Of a stretch of DNA of 64,000 bases, positions 53,089 to 62,261 are shown in pieces. The DNA lies in NCBI GenBank assembly GCA_020633655.1, contig JACKDF010000014.1:24852-88851 (forward strand). Reading direction: 5' to 3'. Position numbers and translations under genes: made by a program. The DNA comes from Deferribacteres bacterium (GTDB lineage Bacteria > Zhuqueibacterota > Zhuqueibacteria > Zhuqueibacterales > Geothermadaptataceae). Below the pieces are notes generated by a model, which ran no database searches, was not told the DNA's origin, and saw nothing but the letters and a program-made list of their open reading frames with translations. Position 1 is the stretch's first letter. Every line of letters begins with the position of its first letter.

Positions 53089-54243
53089 TTATTTCGTTGC
53101 TATAATTTCTTTCCGGTCAGCCGCCTCACTGGCAACGACATCGAACTCGATTCGCCCAAGCACCTGCCCATATTCAGTTTCAATGTCAACCCGCCATTCG
53201 CCTTCATCAATATTCCGTTTATAGGTAAAACCTCTGTAGCCACCTTTGCGTCCGCCACTGATTGCGTAGCTTAATCTATCCCGATCATTCCACTTTTCTT
53301 GCCCGGGATCATACTTTCGCCATTGATAATAGACGGTCGCTTCCCAGTCGATCGGTGCGAAAATGGAAGCATAACAAAATACCGTATCTCCACTTGCCCA
53401 ATGATAAACATTATCGCTGTTATCCCAAAATTTTAGAAACCAGTCCCTGTAGTATTTTACCGTGTATGTACCTTCTGAGGGATTCTTTTTTACAAAATGA
53501 TAAATTCCACCGTCTTTCATGGAGAGGGGAACAGGTGGTATCCAGTTTGCCATGTAGAAAAAACTCATGATGCCAAAAACAATTATTGGAGGGGATACCT
53601 TGCCAAAGATTTCTTTTGGATTATCTTTGAAAATTTGCCGGTAGATAACTGTTACAATTCCACTTGTTATCAAAAAGCCGATAATACCACTGGAGAAAAA
53701 GGTTGCGGTGTTGAGTTTATGGGTTATGATGGGGAGGAAAAAGGTCAGGAATGCAAATGTTGAAAAAAAATAGAGCGTGCAAAGGAAGGTAATGTTTAGC
53801 ATTTTGTGGTGGAAAAATTCATTCAATACCATCAAAATAAGCAGGAAGCAAACAAAAATAAGCGACTTGCTAATGGCTGCACTCTTAAAATAGAACACAA
53901 CATAGGCTGAAAAAAGACCGCCAAGCAGAAATTGTAAAATGTTAGGGTACCATTTTTTGTATCGCAAAATTTTTTCATGCGTTATTTGCCCGGTTTCCAG
54001 CATACCAATGAGTAAAATCATCCCTCCGGCCACTATTGTATAAAGCAATAAAATAAAGTGATCGAATGTGTTTTCAATGTTTAACGTTAAACTGTCGTAG
54101 AGAAAACCTGCTAAAAAGAAAATGACAGGATAAAATTTCTCATAACGTTTGTAAACTTCCTTGCCTTTTGTAGTGTACACTTCCAGGCGCTCTTTGCCCT
54201 CACTCACAAGGGGATCAATTTTTTCTTTGGCCTTGCGCAACAT
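53089..54243 (-). CDS. DUF2914 domain-containing membrane protein
   Basis: A 384-residue protein. The first ~30 residues are a charged helix; residues ~36-240 carry about seven membrane segments; the C-terminal ~100 residues are a soluble domain with WASGDTVFCYASIFAP, VYYQWRKYDPGQEKW and AISGGRKGGYRGFTYKRNIDEGEWRVDIET, the DUF2914 signature. The domain often ends membrane proteins of unknown function. The start has GGAGGG about 8 bases upstream. It converges on the Glt-like operon and is not in it. Confidence 0.85.
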   Translation of the reverse strand: MLRKAKEKIDPLVSEGKERLEVYTTKGKEVYKRYEKFYPVIFFLAGFLYDSLTLNIENTFDHFILLLYTIVAGGMILLIGMLETGQITHEKILRYKKWYPNILQFLLGGLFSAYVVFYFKSAAISKSLIFVCFLLILMVLNEFFHHKMLNITFLCTLYFFSTFAFLTFFLPIITHKLNTATFFSSGIIGFLITSGIVTVIYRQIFKDNPKEIFGKVSPPIIVFGIMSFFYMANWIPPVPLSMKDGGIYHFVKKNPSEGTYTVKYYRDWFLKFWDNSDNVYHWASGDTVFCYASIFAPIDWEATVYYQWRKYDPGQEKWNDRDRLSYAISGGRKGGYRGFTYKRNIDEGEWRVDIETEYGQVLGRIEFDVVASEAADRKEIIATK

Positions 54244-54476
54244 TGTCCCGTGCCCTCCGTTTTAAATGCAGCTTGATATTAATAAAACAAGACTGTAATT
54301 TCAATCGAATATTTTGTCAGGTAAATGCATGAAATTCCCTCAAGATAATGTCTAACCAGTGCAGTTCCTACGTGCATCAACCATTTGTTTTCAATTGACT
54401 TTTATTCGAATTTTGTTTTCATTAATCAAAAATATGAAAAGCTTAAGTACCGCACCAAGGGATAGAAGGACACAAT

Positions 54477-54860
54477 ATGCAAGATCCCGATAGTTTAGTT
54501 CAGATTGGTACAGGAGTAACTCTGTCACAATTTTTTGAGCTCATCGCAAAGATTCCAGAGCCGGTTTTGTACATCGCACTCACTGCATGGCTTCTCCTGT
54601 ATGTGATTGGCTGGTTTGGAGGCATTAACGCGCACACAAAAGTAGCTTTAATTACTGTAATCTCTTCAACGCTTATTGCAATTGGTGCATTACCTGTACC
54701 CACCTGGATTCTTAAATTCATCCTGCAATATTTCCCCAATTCCATTATCCCTGTGTTTTTGGTTTTTTCGGTTTACCTGGCGCTTATCATCGGAATGGCT
54801 GTGTCGCTTTACGAGACCTGGGTGGTCACGCAGGAAGAAATTCGATCGGATAAAGGTTAG
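54477..54860 (+). CDS. Small membrane protein of unknown function
   Basis: A 127-residue protein with three predicted membrane segments: VLYIALTAWLLLYVIGWF, ALITVISSTLIAIGALPVP and IIPVFLVFSVYLALIIGMAVS. I do not recognise the family. AAGGA lies 5 bases upstream of the start. Five bases separate its stop from the next gene, so they are probably co-transcribed. Confidence 0.65.
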   Translation: MQDPDSLVQIGTGVTLSQFFELIAKIPEPVLYIALTAWLLLYVIGWFGGINAHTKVALITVISSTLIAIGALPVPTWILKFILQYFPNSIIPVFLVFSVYLALIIGMAVSLYETWVVTQEEIRSDKG

Positions 54861-54865
54861 ATTTT

Positions 54866-55999
54866 ATGAAAAAATTGCTTCGACTGATTCTCTATCCAAT
54901 TGTTCTTTTTATCCTTTTCCTGCGTTTTGCACCGCTGTCTGTCGTAAATCCAATCGCAAAAGTTATCCCTGAATTTATCATTAATTACGCCCGTCCCGAG
55001 GCGCTCCCGGTAAAAATTATAAATTCTTTTCCTGCAGATACAACCCGGCTGGAAATGCCGCAACCGAAGTGGCAAAACGAGCCTGAAAAGCAACGCCGGC
55101 TGGTGTCCTGGTTTAAATATGAGAAATTACAGGCTGAGAAAGATATCGTTCAACTCAGCGATCTTTATTTTTTGCGTGCTGGCAAAGATTTTTTGGCGAC
55201 ATACCATCGTCGTAATCATGAAATTTTGCTTCTGTCACCGGAATTGAAAGTACAGAAAATTTGGCCGATGCAACTCAGGAATGGCATAAAAATCGATGCT
55301 CCAGTTGATATTGCGGTCAAAGATGAGGATGTTTGGGCCATCGATCGACAGGGATTGGTTGCCCATTGGAATTTAAGTGGTGTTGAACAGGGACATTTTA
55401 TGGCGCCTGTACCAGCTCGCGATATCGATGTATTTGAACATGGTGATATTCTGTTGCATGGAACAAGCACACTTCCGTGGTTACTCGCGCGTGTAAATAG
55501 CGCTGGCGTCGTGCGCCAATATTTTGCACCGCAAATTTACCAGGATAGCCTGGAAGCAGAATTGATGCTGCAAGGCATTGTCGCCATGGACCGAAAAAAT
55601 GAACGTATTTGTCTGGCTTATAAATCCCCATTTACCTTCCTCATTTATAAAACCGACGGCACAGCATTGAATGCGGTTGAAGTAACACCCAATTTCCAGG
55701 TTGCCGATCCGATCATCGAGCGGGAAGCGAATAAGGTCGTAAAAGCAGGCTATCAGAAGGTGATTTTTGACGCTGTCTGGCACGAAGAATTATTGTGGCT
55801 ACTCGTATCCTCTGAAATGGGAAAGGCACCGCAATGGTTGGAAATATTCGATGCAAAGGGCGAGTTCCTCCAAAGATTTGCTCTGCTCGATGGTGTTAGT
55901 CGTTTTGCGCTGTTACGGGACAGGCTTTATGTTTTGGGTTATGCGCCGCATTACAGAATTGAAGCCTACGATATGAAATTGATGGCGAATGACAAATAA
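54866..55999 (+). CDS. Unknown protein with an N-terminal membrane anchor and propeller-like repeats
   Basis: A 377-residue protein. Residues 4-24 form a membrane anchor or signal (LLRLILYPIVLFILFLRFAP). The rest has repeated blade-like units (ILLLSPELKVQKIWPMQL, DVWAIDRQGLVAHWNLSGV, GIVAMDRKNERICLAYKSPF, LLWLLVSSEMGKAPQWLEIFDAKGEFLQRF) such as occur in six-bladed NHL-type propellers. No named family is recognised. It follows the small membrane protein by 5 bp and ends at a clear terminator. Confidence 0.65.
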   Translation: MKKLLRLILYPIVLFILFLRFAPLSVVNPIAKVIPEFIINYARPEALPVKIINSFPADTTRLEMPQPKWQNEPEKQRRLVSWFKYEKLQAEKDIVQLSDLYFLRAGKDFLATYHRRNHEILLLSPELKVQKIWPMQLRNGIKIDAPVDIAVKDEDVWAIDRQGLVAHWNLSGVEQGHFMAPVPARDIDVFEHGDILLHGTSTLPWLLARVNSAGVVRQYFAPQIYQDSLEAELMLQGIVAMDRKNERICLAYKSPFTFLIYKTDGTALNAVEVTPNFQVADPIIEREANKVVKAGYQKVIFDAVWHEELLWLLVSSEMGKAPQWLEIFDAKGEFLQRFALLDGVSRFALLRDRLYVLGYAPHYRIEAYDMKLMANDK

Positions 56000-56004
56000 A
56001 AAAA

Positions 56005-56029
56005 TCCCCGTTTTGTACGGGGACTTTTT
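56005..56029 (+). terminator. Intrinsic terminator
   Basis: TCCCCGT and ACGGGGA form a 7-bp stem followed by C and five T, five bases after the propeller-like gene's stop. Confidence 0.85.
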
Positions 56030-56049
56030 CTATACAACTGTTCTGCTTC

Positions 56050-56146
56050 AATTAATCTGCTTTATCCAAAAAATATAAGATTTGAAAGGGGACATCCCCT
56101 CTTTCCATCGGTCACTTGGAGTATTGCATGAAGAAGCGGTTAATGA
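56050..56146. repeat. Degenerate remnant of the MITE-like family
   Basis: The right part CCATCGGTCACTTGGAGTATTGCATGAAG with AGCGGTTAAT beyond aligns with copy 1's right end (CCATCGTTTACTTTGAGCAT and GCATGAATAAAGCAGGTT). The left part TAATCTGCTTTAT matches the AACCTGCTTTAT end. The GGGGGCTGAGTC ends and core are missing; a GGGGACATCCCC hairpin remains. It lies between the propeller-like gene and ferritin. Confidence 0.5.
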
Positions 56147-56162
56147 GATAAGAGCACAACTT

Positions 56163-56675
56163 TTATTCTTCTACTGCAGGTGCTGTGAACTGACGTGCCG
56201 CTAATTTTTCGTCCAGCATTAACAAACCCTGGCCTTCACCCTTGATGAGTTGCAGTTTTTTGAGCAACGAATCCAGGGTGGACTCTTCCTCAACTTGTTC
56301 ACGAACAAACCACTGCAGAAAATCCTGCGTTGCATAGTCATTTTCCTCACGTGCGAGGGTCATTAAATCATTAATTCGTGAAGTAACGATACGCTCATGG
56401 TGCAATGATTTTGTGAAAATTTCTTCGATACCGGCGAACTCAGTCTCGGGTTGTTCGAGGGCATAAATTTTCACATCCCCGCCTTTTTCGTTGACGTAGT
56501 GAAAGAATTTCATCGCATGAAACCGCTCCTCCTGCTCCTGTATGATAAAGAAATTGGCAAATCCATCTAGATCTTTGCTTGCGCAAAATGCAGCCATTGA
56601 AAGATACAAATGACCGGAAAAGAGTTCGAATGTCAGTTGTTCATTTAGTGCCTGGGTCATTTTTTCTGATAACAT
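56163..56675 (-). CDS. Ferritin
   Basis: A 170-residue non-heme ferritin. Ferroxidase residues are visible: E in LTFELFSGHLYLSMAAFCASKDLDGFANFF, the EQEERFHAMKFF helix (E-x-x-H), and HHERIVTSRIND with FLQWFVREQVEEEST. It stores iron as ferric mineral in the cytoplasm. A Fur/PerR regulator follows in the upstream position on the same strand. The gene is preceded by GGAAATAAGAACT at the start. Confidence 0.94.
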   Translation of the reverse strand: MLSEKMTQALNEQLTFELFSGHLYLSMAAFCASKDLDGFANFFIIQEQEERFHAMKFFHYVNEKGGDVKIYALEQPETEFAGIEEIFTKSLHHERIVTSRINDLMTLAREENDYATQDFLQWFVREQVEEESTLDSLLKKLQLIKGEGQGLLMLDEKLAARQFTAPAVEE

Positions 56676-56840
56676 AGTTCTTATTTCCTTTTCTAGTGTT
56701 CGTTAATGTTTGATTTTAATTTAAACTTCCCCTGCTCTGCTTGTTTTTCTAATGAATATGAAAAGATATTATTTTTAGCTTGTAAACTGTGTCATAAATA
56801 CAAGATTGTCCGTTTAAAATAGGCAGGTCGATTGCATCGA

Positions 56841-57272
56841 TTAGTTCATTTTTGCACGACAGCTACTGCAAATTCCTTTCGCGTTCACCTGCACTTCATG
56901 CACGTCGTGTCCATTGATTTCCTTTGGTTCCATCGCCTCAGTAAGGGCGTCAATATCGAAAATCTGGCCACATTGTTTGCATAAAAAATGATCGTGTGGG
57001 TCGCTGATATAATCATATCGCAATTCCGTATCGCTTATTGATAACGATGCGATAACTCGCTTCTTATTCAATAATTTCAATGTGTTATAAATTGTCGTTC
57101 TGGACAGAGTGGGAATTTGTGTAATCAAATTCTGATAAATCATATCAACGGAAGGGTGGTTTTTTTTCTGTAGCATATACTTCAAAACGCTGATTCGCTG
57201 GAAAGATGGTTTCACACCTTTGGCTTCCAGTAAATTTTTCACAGTTTCGATCGATATCGGGCTATTTTTCAT
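56841..57272 (-). CDS. Fur family regulator (PerR/Fur-like)
   Basis: A 143-residue regulator. The winged helix includes KPSFQRISVLKYML and the recognition helix IPTLSRTTIYNTLKLL. HDHFLCKQCGQIFDI supplies the His and Cys-x-x-Cys; a second GICSSCRAK pair completes the structural zinc site. The metal-sensing HDHF is in the PerR/Fur style. The start at 57272 (ATG) has an AGG-rich site just upstream; an in-frame TTG at 57296 is possible but less likely. A palindrome 70 bp upstream is a likely autoregulatory box. Ferritin lies downstream, in keeping with iron or peroxide control. Confidence 0.92.
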   Translation of the reverse strand: MKNSPISIETVKNLLEAKGVKPSFQRISVLKYMLQKKNHPSVDMIYQNLITQIPTLSRTTIYNTLKLLNKKRVIASLSISDTELRYDYISDPHDHFLCKQCGQIFDIDALTEAMEPKEINGHDVHEVQVNAKGICSSCRAKMN

Positions 57273-57341
57273 CACCTGTCCCTGCCTTTCAACCAAAAGG
57301 ATTGAAATTTAGATATAATTCAAAACCAAATTAAATTTAAA

Positions 57342-57358
57342 TTTGTAATGATTACAAA
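57342..57358. promoter_or_regulatory. Fur/PerR-type palindrome
   Basis: TTTGTAATGATTACAAA is a perfect 8+1+8 palindrome of the PerR/Fur box type (consensus near TTATAATNATTATAA). It lies 70 bp upstream of the Fur-family start and downstream of the ribokinase stop. Autoregulation is the likely role. Confidence 0.65.
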
Positions 57359-57384
57359 CAGAGACGTAATATAAAAAATTCCAA

Positions 57385-58302
57385 TCAAAAATATGTATTT
57401 AAAAATGTATCAATCTCAGTCCTTGTCGGTATCGATGGCTGGGCACCAGCTTTTTTAACGGAAAGGGCAGAGGCGGCACTGGCAAAGTAAACTGCTTCTT
57501 TGAGATGTTTTTGTTCAGCAAGGGCAACAGCGAGGGTTCCGGTAAATACATCCCCGGCAGCCGTCGTATCGATCGCATGCATTTTAAAAGCGGGGATCGA
57601 TCCTGTAAATTCTTTACTTGAGACATAAGCACCGGCTTGCCCACGGGTGATAATAACCTGACTCGTTCCAAGCTCATGCAATTTGTACGCTGCGGCCTTT
57701 GCACTTGGGAGATCTTTAACCTGTATACCGGTCAGCAATTCAGCTTCAGTCTCATTCGGTGTAATGATTGTCACTTTTTGGAGTAATTCCGTACTCAATT
57801 TTTGCGCCGGTGCCGGATTAAGGATAATCATGACATTATTCTTGTGGGCAAATTCAATTGCTTTTGCAACTGTCTCCAGGGGAGATTCCAATTGCACCAC
57901 CAACACATCTGCATTGGTAATTGCGGCACTGTTTCGCTCGATAAGTTTTGTTGACAATTTAAGATTCGCACCCGATGCAACGGCAATGCTGTTCTCTCCA
58001 TTTTCAGCGACGAAAATCTCGGCGACGCCGGAGGGCGTATTCGATTCGATGAACACATATTGTGTATTGATCCCTTCTGTAACAAATCCATCGCGTGCCT
58101 GCCTGCCAAACAAATCGTCGCCAACACAGGCCACAAAAGTGACCTGCCCTCCGGCACGTGCTGCGGCAACTGCCTGGTTTGCACCTTTTCCTCCAGCTGC
58201 CATAAAAAATTCGCCACCTAGAATCGTCTCACCCGGTGCAGGAATTCTGGGTACTTTGATGATCATATCCGTGTTTGAACTGCCGACAACTGTGATTTTC
58301 AT
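57385..58302 (-). CDS. rbsK: Ribokinase
   Basis: A 305-residue PfkB-family kinase. SNTDMIIKVPRIPAPGETILGG is the family's entry, with GGKGANQAVAAARAGG next. The C-terminal signature DTTAAGDVFTGTLAVAL contains the catalytic Asp. It phosphorylates ribose, using ATP. The start at 58302 has GGAG 8 bases upstream; an earlier in-frame codon at 58338 lacks one. No rbs transporter is beside it. It is divergent from the PhnD-like gene. Confidence 0.92.
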   Translation of the reverse strand: MKITVVGSSNTDMIIKVPRIPAPGETILGGEFFMAAGGKGANQAVAAARAGGQVTFVACVGDDLFGRQARDGFVTEGINTQYVFIESNTPSGVAEIFVAENGENSIAVASGANLKLSTKLIERNSAAITNADVLVVQLESPLETVAKAIEFAHKNNVMIILNPAPAQKLSTELLQKVTIITPNETEAELLTGIQVKDLPSAKAAAYKLHELGTSQVIITRGQAGAYVSSKEFTGSIPAFKMHAIDTTAAGDVFTGTLAVALAEQKHLKEAVYFASAASALSVKKAGAQPSIPTRTEIDTFLNTYF

Positions 58303-58423
58303 GCAACGGCTCCTGTTTTGTTGAAGATGTCTTTTCAATTCGAAAAAATTCTGGTTTCGTAAATAGATTTATGATATGTTGCTCACATCTGGTAACCTTT
58401 TAAAAGTCCAACACGAGGGACCA

Positions 58424-59323
58424 ATGATGCACCGTATTTTCGTCTTGTTTTTATTTTTAGCATTTGCATGTCAGGAACAGACCGGGAATGTGAAACAGAA
58501 TATCCCTGATCTGCAACGGCAATCAAAAAATAAAAAAGTTGTGAAATTCGGCGTCATTGCGCGATACAGTCCTCGGTTGATATATCAGGGGTATCAACCG
58601 ATTATGGATTATCTCACCAGCGAAACACCTTTCCAATTTCAATTGAAATTAAGCAAAACTTACGATGAGGCGCTTAATTTTTTACGCCGCGACAGCGTGC
58701 AGATTGCTTCTCTTGGCACTTATTCTTATGTCGAAGCGCATGACTCTTTTGGCGCGCAGTGCATTTTAAAACCTTTAAACGCACAGGGCAACCCTTCCTT
58801 CCAGGGAATCATCATCGTGCGTAATGACAGTCCGATCCACAACCTTTTCGATTTAAAAGGGAAAAAGATTGCCTTTGCGGCACAAAAAGCCACTGCAGGT
58901 TATCTCATAGCGAAGCATGCACTCCATAGTGCTGGACTGGCGCTTTCTGATTTGGAGTATTTTACAAATATTGAGCACCATAATGCAATAGTCAATGCAG
59001 TTTTGCGTGGAGAATATGATGCTGGTGCTGTGAAGGATGTCATTGCCTATAAAAATGAGCACAAAGGATTACGCTTCATTTATATTTCGGATCCCATTCC
59101 CAGCGTTCCGATCGCCGTTGGTGCACACACCGACAGCTTGTTGGTTCAGGAAGTCAAGCGTGCTTTGCTGAAACTTGACCCTAACAATCCAGATCACCGG
59201 AATATGATGCAAAATTGGGATACAGAATTCAAAAATGGCTTTGTTCCGGCGAGCGATGAAGATTATTATCCCATTCGCGATCTTATCGATATCGTGGCTA
59301 AGGAAGAAAAGGGAGCGGAATAG
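58424..59323 (+). CDS. PhnD-like phosphate/phosphonate-type substrate-binding lipoprotein
   Basis: A 299-residue lipoprotein (signal MMHRIFVLFLFLAFAC, lipobox AFAC). The start at 58424 has GAGGGA upstream; an upstream in-frame ATG at 58376 would hide the signal. The mature part matches the PhnD family: VVKFGVIARYSPRLIYQGYQPIMDYLTS, then IASLGTYSYVEAHD, IIIVRNDSPIHNLFDLKGKKIAFAAQKATAGYLIAKHAL, and a FTNIEHHNAIVNAVLRGEYDAGAV region. In transport such proteins bind phosphonates or phosphite. No permease or ATPase gene follows; instead a histidine kinase begins one base after the stop. It therefore probably serves as the kinase's periplasmic ligand sensor. Confidence 0.9.
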   Translation: MMHRIFVLFLFLAFACQEQTGNVKQNIPDLQRQSKNKKVVKFGVIARYSPRLIYQGYQPIMDYLTSETPFQFQLKLSKTYDEALNFLRRDSVQIASLGTYSYVEAHDSFGAQCILKPLNAQGNPSFQGIIIVRNDSPIHNLFDLKGKKIAFAAQKATAGYLIAKHALHSAGLALSDLEYFTNIEHHNAIVNAVLRGEYDAGAVKDVIAYKNEHKGLRFIYISDPIPSVPIAVGAHTDSLLVQEVKRALLKLDPNNPDHRNMMQNWDTEFKNGFVPASDEDYYPIRDLIDIVAKEEKGAE

Positions 59324-59324
59324 A

Positions 59325-60767
59325 ATGCCATCGAAAAACAAGGGTGATTTTCAATTAAAATGGCCGCTTAAATTTAAAATGATCACGTTCACAACCTTGC
59401 TGATCCTTGGCATTATGGTGCTCACGGGTGTGTTTTTTCTCATTCGGGAAAAGCGCCTGCTTGAGGATAAAGTTCGTGGTGAAAGTACAACACTCGTCAA
59501 GACATTGTCTATCCCTGTGACGAATGTCTTTCTTTTCAGGGAAATTAATTTGCTTAACGAAGAGGAGTTACTTGAGAACTATATTTCACAGATCATGAAA
59601 GGTGGCTGGCCAATCCGCTACGTGGTCATTCTGGATAATGACAACAGAGTTTTGGCACACAATGATCTCAAAGAATTTGGTAAAATTTACACTGATGCAA
59701 TTACTGCAAAAGCAAGCACTTCCTGGGAGGTAATTACCCAGACGTATTCCGATTCGCTGTGGGGTAGCGTACTCGATGCATCGACACCATTGGCGATATC
59801 GAGCAAGCGCTGGGGGACGCTGCGCGTGGGTTTTTCCCTCGCTCCAATACAGGCACGCATCCGATCGCTATACTGGGAAATTATTCAGTTAACGCTGGGA
59901 ATTGCGTTTGTTGCGTTTCTTCTTGTCAATTTTTTATCACGAAAGCTTATCACACCACTCACTATTCTCGCTACCGAGATGGAGCACACTTCTGTCGAAA
60001 AACGGCATAGTCCAATTTTGGTTTCCAGTCATGATGAAATTGGCTACCTGGCCGAGACATTTACAGAAATGCGCAAGCGACTCATCCAGTCTCACAACCG
60101 ATTGAAACAAGCACAGAACCAAATAATTCAGGCAGAAAAACTAGCTTCAATTGGCCGGCTCGCTTCCGGAGTTGCACACGAGATAAACAATCCTCTAAGC
60201 GGGATTCAAAATTGCGTTCGTATGATCCTCGAAGAACCGGAAAATAAAATTCAAACGGAACAGTACCTGCATCTAATCGACGAAGGGCTCAGCAAAATCG
60301 AATCGGTGGTTCAGAAGTTATTAAATTATGCTCGGCAAGAAAAACTCAATCAGGTTGAAGTCGATATCAATGCTTCCATAAACAAAATGCTTGAATTGAT
60401 AAAGTATAAAATTTCCAAACGGGATATTGAGATCGACCTTATATTGCAAAATAAGCTACCGATGGTTCTCGGTGACCAGCATTTAATTGAACAGGCTATT
60501 TTGAACCTGCTGATCAATGCATTTGATGCGATGCCGGAGGGTGGTACTCTAACACTTAGAACAAGTTTAAAAACCACTGAAAATCAGCAGGGTGTTTTAA
60601 TCGATGTGGAAGACACCGGCGTGGGCATCGCAGAATCAGACCAGAATAAAATATTCGATCCGTTTTTTACAACGAAGGATATTGGTGAAGGCACAGGACT
60701 CGGGCTTTCTGTCTGTCTCGGTATAATTGAAATTCATAAAGGAGAAATAAAGGTGCAAAGCACATAA
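59325..60767 (+). CDS. Membrane sensor histidine kinase, with an in-frame stop near the C terminus
   Basis: A 480-residue kinase. The start at 59325 overlaps nothing but follows the binding-protein stop by one base; the translation upstream belongs to the other gene. TM1 is about residues 15-38, the periplasmic domain 39-180, and TM2 about 185-205, then HAMP and a short coiled coil. The phospho-acceptor is H285 in GVAHEINNPLSG. The ATPase part has NLLINAFDAM (N box), DTGVGIAES (G1), FDPFFTTKDIGEGTGLGLSV (F and G2). Translation ends STAA at 60765-60767, but the same frame goes on GEGTLFQVFLPL-N to a second stop at 60828-60830. That continuation is the normal last strand of the family, so a stop replaces one codon. 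It may be a mutation, an error or readthrough. Confidence 0.93.
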   Translation: MPSKNKGDFQLKWPLKFKMITFTTLLILGIMVLTGVFFLIREKRLLEDKVRGESTTLVKTLSIPVTNVFLFREINLLNEEELLENYISQIMKGGWPIRYVVILDNDNRVLAHNDLKEFGKIYTDAITAKASTSWEVITQTYSDSLWGSVLDASTPLAISSKRWGTLRVGFSLAPIQARIRSLYWEIIQLTLGIAFVAFLLVNFLSRKLITPLTILATEMEHTSVEKRHSPILVSSHDEIGYLAETFTEMRKRLIQSHNRLKQAQNQIIQAEKLASIGRLASGVAHEINNPLSGIQNCVRMILEEPENKIQTEQYLHLIDEGLSKIESVVQKLLNYARQEKLNQVEVDINASINKMLELIKYKISKRDIEIDLILQNKLPMVLGDQHLIEQAILNLLINAFDAMPEGGTLTLRTSLKTTENQQGVLIDVEDTGVGIAESDQNKIFDPFFTTKDIGEGTGLGLSVCLGIIEIHKGEIKVQST

Positions 60768-60896
60768 GGTGAAGGAACCTTGTTCCAGGTGTTCCTGCCG
60801 TTGAATAGTGATGAGGATTCAAATGGATAATACACATCTTGACGGTACGAGTTTTGCCAAAGCGAGAGGGGAGACAAAGCAAAATAGGGTTGTGCG

Positions 60897-62261
60897 ATGA
60901 AAATACTTCTTATCGAAGATGAAAAAATTATTCGTGTTACATTAACAGATGCAATTCGAAAAAAGGGGCATACGGTAACAGTTTGTGAAACCGGACTGCA
61001 GGGACTGGATTTTTTCAAAAATGATGATTTCGATGTGGTCATCACCGATTTAAAGCTACCTAAAATCAGTGGATTGGAAGTTTTGCAGGCAGTGCAAAAT
61101 TCCGGTAAAAATGTGCAGGTTATTTTAATGACCGCCTATGGAACAGTCAATTCTGCCGTTGAAGCTTTAAAAATGGGGGCCTACGACTACCTCACCAAAC
61201 CTTTCTCCTATGATGAATTATTGATCACACTCAATAAAATCGATGAGCACCGGCAGATTCTGAAAGAGAATATCCAGCTCAAAAAAGAATTGAATGCACA
61301 GTTCAATAAAACGTTCATCGGAACATCACCGGCGGTGAAGAAATTATTGGATGTAATCGAGTCGGTTGCAGACAGCGATCATACGATCCTGATTCAGGGT
61401 GAATCGGGGACGGGAAAAGAGGTTATGGCAACAGCACTGCACAGACAAAGCTCTCGTAAAAACGGGCCATTTGTGAAAGTCAGTTGTGCTGCACTTTCGG
61501 AATCTTTGCTTGAAAGTGAATTGTTTGGCCACGAGAAAGGTGCGTTTACTGGTGCCATCAAGGATAGAAAGGGACGGTTTGAGAAAGCCAATGGCGGCAC
61601 GATTTTTCTCGATGACATCGATGATATGCCGCTTTCCATGCAGGTTAAATTGTTGCGTGTTTTACAGGAACGGGAAATAGAACGCGTTGGCAGCAGTCAG
61701 GTCATTTCGATCGATGTGCGCGTGATCTGTGCAACGAAAGTGGAACTACTGGAGCGAACAAAAAGTGGCGAATTTCGAGACGATCTTTACTACAGGTTAA
61801 ATGTTATTCCGCTCATTATTCCGCCATTAAAAGAACGAAAAGAAGATATCCCACTGCTCGCAGAATTTTTCATTCGCAAACATGGCCAGCGCAAAAACAT
61901 CTCCGGGGTAACACCTCAAGCCATGCAGGTATTAGCTAATTATGGCTGGCCTGGAAATGTAAGGGAATTGGAAAATATAATTGAGCGTATGATAGCCATG
62001 TCTAAAAGTGAGCTCATTGGCGAAAATGAACTCCCGGAAATAGTCACCCAGGCATCGAGTGGAAATCACGATATTTTTAACTGGGATTATTTAGAAAACA
62101 ATCTGCAGCCAATGGATCAGCTGCTCGCATTTTTCGAAAAAAAGTTGCTGCAATGGGCCTTGAAAAAGGCTGAATACAATCAAACGAATGCAGCGACACT
62201 TCTGGCGATAAGCCGCACGACGTTACGCAGTAAATTGGAAAAATACGACCTGTTGAATTGA
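60897..62261 (+). CDS. Sigma-54-dependent response regulator (NtrC-like)
   Basis: A 454-residue response regulator. The receiver is at 1-120 with acidic pocket E7-D8 and phospho-acceptor D51 (ITDLKLP), and K102 in YLTKPF. The AAA+ domain has Walker A GESGTGKE (168-175), GAFTGA (215-220), and Walker B FLDDID where the usual LDEIG glutamate is replaced by Asp (D240). R-finger region: FRDDLYYRL. The C terminus is a Fis-type HTH (about 410-454, NQTNAATLLAISRTTLRSKL). It activates sigma-54 promoters when phosphorylated by the neighbouring kinase. It follows the kinase stop by 129 bp, or 66 bp if the readthrough tail is counted. Two palindromic sites lie right after it. Confidence 0.95.
   Translation: MKILLIEDEKIIRVTLTDAIRKKGHTVTVCETGLQGLDFFKNDDFDVVITDLKLPKISGLEVLQAVQNSGKNVQVILMTAYGTVNSAVEALKMGAYDYLTKPFSYDELLITLNKIDEHRQILKENIQLKKELNAQFNKTFIGTSPAVKKLLDVIESVADSDHTILIQGESGTGKEVMATALHRQSSRKNGPFVKVSCAALSESLLESELFGHEKGAFTGAIKDRKGRFEKANGGTIFLDDIDDMPLSMQVKLLRVLQEREIERVGSSQVISIDVRVICATKVELLERTKSGEFRDDLYYRLNVIPLIIPPLKERKEDIPLLAEFFIRKHGQRKNISGVTPQAMQVLANYGWPGNVRELENIIERMIAMSKSELIGENELPEIVTQASSGNHDIFNWDYLENNLQPMDQLLAFFEKKLLQWALKKAEYNQTNAATLLAISRTTLRSKLEKYDLLN

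Noticed and set aside
56779..56804. CTTGTA...TACAAG pair upstream of ferritin
   Set aside because: Arms too short and spacing unlike a Fur or PerR box.
57683..58324. 213-codon frame opposite ribokinase
   Set aside because: Codon shadow of a Gly/Ala-rich gene, with no ribosome site or motif.
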